From assembly GCA_015206935.1 (NCBI GenBank), contig JADEXW010000001.1, positions 1 to 36,936 of the forward strand: a stretch of 36,936 bases of DNA. Direction: 5' to 3'. Both the position numbers and the translations under genes were made by a program. Numbering within the stretch: the stretch's first letter is position 1; every line of letters begins with the position of its first letter. A model generated the notes under the pieces. That model was not told the origin of the DNA and did not search any database. It saw nothing but the letters and a program-made list of their open reading frames with translations. Source of the stretch: Pseudanabaenaceae cyanobacterium LEGE 13415 (GTDB lineage Bacteria; Cyanobacteriota; Cyanobacteriia; Leptolyngbyales; Leptolyngbyaceae). Below, in pieces: positions 32,903 through 36,936 of this stretch.

Positions 32903-33940
32903 ATGCAACATCATTCTCTTGGCGAAAGCAATCTCAAAGTTTCTGAAATCTGTTTAGGAACGATGACCTTCGGGCAGCAAAATACGATCGAGGAAGCGCA
33001 TCAACAACTCGATTATGCGATCGCTCAAGGTGTAAATTTCATTGATACCGCCGAGATGTATCCGGTTCCACCACGGGCTGAAACGTATGGAATGACAGAG
33101 ACTTACATCGGTGAATGGTTGAAGCATCAACAGCGCGATCGATTAATTGTTGCTACTAAGATCATTGGTGCAGGACGCGGCTTCAAATGGGTTCGCAGTG
33201 GAGTGAACAATGTCGATCGACAAAACATTCTACAAGCTGTCGATGATAGTCTTAAACGGCTCCAAACCGATTACATTGATCTCTACCAAATTCATTGGTC
33301 AGATCGCTATGTTCCAATCTTTGGTCAAACTGTATTTGATCCAGAACGAGAACGAGAAACAGTTTCGATCGCCGAACAGTTAGAGGTCTTTGCTGAACTG
33401 ATCAAAGCAGGTAAAATCCGCTATTTAGGAGTAAGCAATGAAACCCCTTGGGGAATTACAACTTTTAGCTATCTTGCTAAACAGCTTGGACTCCCTAAAA
33501 TTATCACGGTTCAAAATGCTTACAATCTACTTAATCGTGTGTTTGACTCCGCTTTAGCAGAAGCTTGCTATCGAGAGAAAGTTAGCTTACTTGCCTATAG
33601 TCCTCTAGGTTTTGGATTGCTATCTGGGAAATATTTGCAAGGTGATCCAGGTCAGACACGAGTGACAATGTTCGATCGATTTGCTCAACGCTATCTTAAA
33701 CCGAGAGTGAATGAGGCTGTTGCGGCTTATGCGGAAGTAGCTCAACAGTATGGTCTAACTCCAACTCAACTTGCGATCTCGTTTGTCAGAAGTCGCTGGT
33801 TTGTGGGTAGTACGATCATTGGTGCAACGACTTTAGAGCAACTCAAAGAGAATTTAGACTGTGTAAATGTGGAGCTAACACCAGAAATTCTGAAAGCGAT
33901 CGACGAAGTGTACACAACCTATCCGAATCCTGCACCTTAG
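32903..33940 (+). CDS. tas: Tas-like aldo/keto reductase
   Basis: A 345-residue aldo/keto reductase close to E. coli Tas: start MQHHSLGESNLKVSEICLGT, MTFGQQNTIEEAHQQLDYAI, then FIDTAEMYPVPPRAETYG with the catalytic Asp and Tyr, VATKIIG with Lys, and YQIHWSDRY with His. YLGVSNETPWG and SLLAYSPLGFGLLSGKYL follow, and the C-terminal cofactor region is STIIGATTLEQLKENL. Such enzymes use NADPH to reduce aldehydes or ketones. The physiological substrate of Tas is uncertain. The stop overlaps the convergent recJ stop by four bases. Confidence 0.92.
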   Translation: MQHHSLGESNLKVSEICLGTMTFGQQNTIEEAHQQLDYAIAQGVNFIDTAEMYPVPPRAETYGMTETYIGEWLKHQQRDRLIVATKIIGAGRGFKWVRSGVNNVDRQNILQAVDDSLKRLQTDYIDLYQIHWSDRYVPIFGQTVFDPERERETVSIAEQLEVFAELIKAGKIRYLGVSNETPWGITTFSYLAKQLGLPKIITVQNAYNLLNRVFDSALAEACYREKVSLLAYSPLGFGLLSGKYLQGDPGQTRVTMFDRFAQRYLKPRVNEAVAAYAEVAQQYGLTPTQLAISFVRSRWFVGSTIIGATTLEQLKENLDCVNVELTPEILKAIDEVYTTYPNPAP

Positions 33941-36195
33941 TTCCACTGAGTGGCGATCGATTGAATCGTACTAAATGGAACTTGTGCAAAATACTGTCGA
34001 TAAAATTGCTCCTCACGCACAGCCGTAAGAAATTGTTCGATCGCAGTATTCGCTCTATCTGAATTCACATTGCTCATTGTGACTTTGAAACTATGATCCT
34101 CATAAGTCACGTGAAAGCCAAACTGCTCCAGGGCTTGGATTCCAGCTTTCAGAGCAACATCACCGATTTGTAAGCGATCGTAGAATTGCTGTCGAGTTGC
34201 AGTCTTTCCAGTCCGACTCAAATATTTAGCAATACCCACTAAAGTTTGCCAAACCTCGATCGCTGGAACAATCGTCGGTGTGGAATATGCGATCGCTAAC
34301 GGTAACTGTTGATTGACTGCCCGTCTAAACCAGGCTTGAAATTCGATCCAACTTGCAGGAGCAATTTTAAGCTCGATTGCTTTCTCTTCGGTTCGCTGTG
34401 TTCTCCAATCTAACAACCATTGCAAATTTGCAGTCACATTCACTTGATCACAAGCGCGAACTGCTACTAATCGAACTTCATACCGTTTGTGGTGAGTATT
34501 GTTCTCAAGTTCAACAATGGCATCACATCGCCCTACAGGAAGCTCATAAGCATAATGTCCCCACCAAACCCCATGAAAGCCTTTATCAGCGGTTTCATCC
34601 CAAATCGTAAATGGAGTGCGAATATATTCCACCTTACGTCCGCGTAGATCTTGAAGCTTCACATTCCGACCTGCTTGGAACCAACAATTTTGAATCAATA
34701 ACTTTGGAATTGGGTTGCCCATTCCACAAGGTTCAATCAATCGAAGCTCTTTGTAGAGGTCTAATCCTAACTCGCTTACAGTTACACACAAATCCGCTTG
34801 AATCGTTGGAGTGGGCGGATCGCTCTGCTGTAGTAAACGTTGATTAATCGCTTGAGCAAATAATGGGAGATTGTCGATCGCTAGACTCAATCCCGCTGCA
34901 AATGGATGTCCTCCAAATCGATGAAGTAAATGCTCTTGATCTTTAACTAACTGGTAGAGATCAATTTGATTTGTCGATCGAGCTGATCCCTTCGCATATT
35001 CACCATCAATGGTTAATAAAATCGTCGGCTTTCCATATTCCTGAGCAATCTGCCCTGCCACTAATCCCAATACACCACCGCTCCATTGCTCATCCCACAG
35101 AACAATTACACCTGTTGTAGAGAGATCAATCTGAGCTAATTTTGCTTTTGCTTGCTGTAAAACATCTTTTTGCAATGCTTTCCGACGAGCATTTGCAAGT
35201 TCCGTTTCGTCTGCCAGTTCTCGACAGCGTTGCACATCTTGACTGGTCAACAGTTCTACACAAAAATGAGCATCCCCTTGAATTCGGCTCACTGCATTGA
35301 TTCTAGGACCCAAACCAAACGAAATATCAGTCGGTCGATCGCCCGATCGCTTACACAGTTCTAACAATCGAGTAATACCGGGACGAGTTGCTTCTTGAGT
35401 CGATTGCTTCTGTAATTGCTCAATCCCTCTTTGAGCTAAATATCGACAATCACCTTTTAGCTCCACTAAATCTGCAATCAATCCAATTGCAACTAAATCA
35501 AGTAGATGATCAATATGCTTTTCAGGAATATCCGGTAATGCTTCATACAATGCTTCTACAAGCTTATAAGCCACTGCGACACCGGACAGTGAAGCAAATG
35601 GATGATCTTTCTCAAGCGATCGAGGATTGATGATCGCTATCACAGGCGGACGCGATTCTGGCAATGTATGATGATCTGTCACAATCACATCAATGCCTAA
35701 ACTGTGAGCATACTGAATCTCTTCTAAGTTCGTACTGCCCGTGTCACAAGTCACAATCACTTGAACATGCTTCAGTTGATCAATCCCAATTTTTGATAGT
35801 CCATGAGATTCAGTAAACCGATTTGGAATGTAGTAGAACAGCTTTTCATGCTGCGGAAAGAACTGTCCCAAACCATCCCAAAGCACAGCCGTTGAAGTGA
35901 CTCCATCTGCATCAAAATCGCCCCAAATCGCGATCGCTTCCTGTCGCTCGATCGCCTGCATTAATCTCTGTACCGCCCACTGCATTTCCTGACCAAAATC
36001 AAGCGCACTTGTCGGCTGATAGTTCGCCGCAGATAGATAACCTGCTAACTGTTCAATCTCTCGAATTCCCCGTTGCCACAACAATCGCGGCAAATATCGC
36101 CCTTCAATTCCAGCAACTTGCTTTACTGCTTGAACAAACGTCACTGGGACATCAGAATCGCTATAAATTTGCCAGTTCGGAGTGGAGTCAGTCAT
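33937..36195 (-). CDS. recJ: Single-stranded-DNA-specific 5'-3' exonuclease RecJ
   Basis: A protein of about 752 residues from ATG 36195 (MTDSTPNWQ); the TTG at 36204 is less likely. DHH-family motifs in order: IWGDFDADGVTSTAV near 92-106, VTCDTGSTNLEEI, VIVTDHHTLPE near 170, INPR, and LSGVAVAYKLVEAL. The DHHA1 region follows with GGVLGLVAGQIAQEYGKPTI and RFGGHPFAAGLSL. The C-terminus beyond the OB-fold extends with an extra domain (ATRQQFYDRLQIG), longer than E. coli RecJ (577 residues) and common in cyanobacteria. It degrades ssDNA 5' to 3' in recombination and mismatch repair with Mn or Mg. It is convergent with the Tas-like gene. Confidence 0.95.
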   Translation of the reverse strand: MTDSTPNWQIYSDSDVPVTFVQAVKQVAGIEGRYLPRLLWQRGIREIEQLAGYLSAANYQPTSALDFGQEMQWAVQRLMQAIERQEAIAIWGDFDADGVTSTAVLWDGLGQFFPQHEKLFYYIPNRFTESHGLSKIGIDQLKHVQVIVTCDTGSTNLEEIQYAHSLGIDVIVTDHHTLPESRPPVIAIINPRSLEKDHPFASLSGVAVAYKLVEALYEALPDIPEKHIDHLLDLVAIGLIADLVELKGDCRYLAQRGIEQLQKQSTQEATRPGITRLLELCKRSGDRPTDISFGLGPRINAVSRIQGDAHFCVELLTSQDVQRCRELADETELANARRKALQKDVLQQAKAKLAQIDLSTTGVIVLWDEQWSGGVLGLVAGQIAQEYGKPTILLTIDGEYAKGSARSTNQIDLYQLVKDQEHLLHRFGGHPFAAGLSLAIDNLPLFAQAINQRLLQQSDPPTPTIQADLCVTVSELGLDLYKELRLIEPCGMGNPIPKLLIQNCWFQAGRNVKLQDLRGRKVEYIRTPFTIWDETADKGFHGVWWGHYAYELPVGRCDAIVELENNTHHKRYEVRLVAVRACDQVNVTANLQWLLDWRTQRTEEKAIELKIAPASWIEFQAWFRRAVNQQLPLAIAYSTPTIVPAIEVWQTLVGIAKYLSRTGKTATRQQFYDRLQIGDVALKAGIQALEQFGFHVTYEDHSFKVTMSNVNSDRANTAIEQFLTAVREEQFYRQYFAQVPFSTIQSIATQWN

Positions 36196-36278
36196 AAGAA
36201 ACAAAACAATAAATACATAAATACTATAAGAAAATCACCACTTGCGCTACGATCGACAAATCAAGCGACGACACCGAC

Positions 36279-36863
36279 ATGACTCAAGCCAAACTGCGAT
36301 TCTCCAGCTTTGAAGAGTATCTTGTTTACGATGATAACTGCGATCGTCGATATGAATTGATCCGTGGAGAATTAGTCGAGTTGCCGCCAGAATCAGAACC
36401 AAACGACTGGATCGCGCTCAACCTGCGCGACGAATTAATCACTCTCATCAATCGGCGGCTTGTACGTCTAGGAAAATGCGAAATTCAAGTTCCGGTATTG
36501 CAAAGTGACGATGCCGCAAATCGCTATCCGGATCTAGTTGTTCTGCGCGAAGAGCATTTAGAAATGACTCAGAAGCGTCTAACGATTACGACCGAGATGC
36601 CTCCTCCGCGAATGGTTGCAGAAGTCCTTAGCCCTGGAAAAACCAATCGAGAAAGAGACTTAATCAACAAACGCGCTCAATACCAAGCAATCGGAATCCC
36701 TGAATATTGGCTAATTGATCCGCTAAATCGAACGATTACTGTACTGAAATTAGAAATAGATCGCTATGTTGAATTCGGAATCTTTAGCGGTCAGGCTCAA
36801 ATTATTTCGCTTGAATTTCCGAGCTTGCAACTAACAGCAGATTCAGTTTTTCAGGCTGGTTAA
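36279..36863 (+). CDS. Uma2-family (DUF820) putative endonuclease
   Basis: A 194-residue protein of the Uma2/DUF820 family, which is greatly expanded in cyanobacteria and has a PD-(D/E)XK nuclease fold. Visible: SSFEEYLVYDDNCDRRYELI, RGELVELPPES, RYPDLVVLREEH with the acidic Asp, then MVAEVLSPGKTNRERDLINK with the Glu and Lys of the active site, and YQAIGIPEYWLIDPLNRTI. The biological role of the family is unclear; many copies move or multiply. It is divergent from recJ. The remaining 70 bases to the window end hold nothing I recognise. Confidence 0.92.
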   Translation: MTQAKLRFSSFEEYLVYDDNCDRRYELIRGELVELPPESEPNDWIALNLRDELITLINRRLVRLGKCEIQVPVLQSDDAANRYPDLVVLREEHLEMTQKRLTITTEMPPPRMVAEVLSPGKTNRERDLINKRAQYQAIGIPEYWLIDPLNRTITVLKLEIDRYVEFGIFSGQAQIISLEFPSLQLTADSVFQAG

Positions 36864-36936
36864 GTTTAAAGTGGCACTTCTTGGATTGCTGCAAAATCGA
36901 GAAAAGAATCAGAGCTAATAGCCTCTTGCGTCGATC

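Overview
The window looks like a cyanobacterial chromosome. The HIP1-type octamer GCGATCGC and its core CGATCG occur throughout. Several genes are of cyanobacterial type: gas vesicle protein GvpA, an EGY1-like site-2 protease with a GNLR motif, a LabA-like NYN protein, an FeS-type photolyase and an Rcp-type receiver fragment. The style suggests a filamentous or Leptolyngbya-like genome, but genus cannot be decided from the sequence alone.

Region by region. (1) 0.2-6.7 kb: a type 1 secretion locus on the + strand. It contains a 38-residue ORF with a strong ribosome binding site, a parvulin-type prolyl isomerase, a free-standing cyclic-nucleotide-binding-like protein, a 1002-residue ABC transporter and an HlyD adaptor, closed by a perfect 14-bp hairpin. 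The transporter begins with a second copy of the free-standing protein and carries a C39-like domain whose catalytic residues look lost. This is the most interesting system here. (2) 6.7-7.4 kb: an amber-interrupted small gene and otherwise no recognisable coding. (3) 7.4-12.4 kb: an AI-2E/UPF0118 permease and a large 5-oxoprolinase/hydantoinase A+B fusion. (4) 12.4-13.5 kb: broken response-regulator pieces and unidentified scraps. (5) 13.5-16.5 kb: an FeS photolyase, an overlapping small protein and a convergent spore-photoproduct-lyase-like radical SAM protein. (6) 16.5-20.1 kb: a MITE, an acylating methylmalonate-semialdehyde dehydrogenase, an FHA protein and RmlB. (7) 20.1-21.6 kb: an apparently orphan gvpA, two MITEs, about 270 bases (20824-21097) in which I see no gene, two small ORFs and tRNA-Gly(GCC). 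(8) 21.7-27.9 kb: chromosomal housekeeping-like genes (conserved unknown, alpha/beta hydrolase, TPR protein, SGNH hydrolase, NYN protein, M50 protease). (9) 27.95-29.75 kb: nested mobile DNA. A fourth MITE copy is split by an ISAs1-type remnant and a degenerate IS256-type element. (10) 29.8-36.9 kb: a DEDDh exonuclease, a compact run of small membrane/stress-type genes ending in a clean terminator, an SDR, a Tas-like aldo/keto reductase, RecJ and a Uma2 protein.

How they fit together. The first locus reads as one export machine (chaperone-like PPIase, regulatory or docking domain, ATP-driven exporter, adaptor) whose cargo may be the small upstream peptide. The photolyase and radical SAM genes suggest a light-damage repair neighbourhood. 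The four hairpin-rich MITEs share one core inside at least three different sets of terminal repeats, and the 12.4-13.5 kb and 28-29.7 kb stretches are gene graveyards. No CRISPR array, rRNA or prophage was seen.
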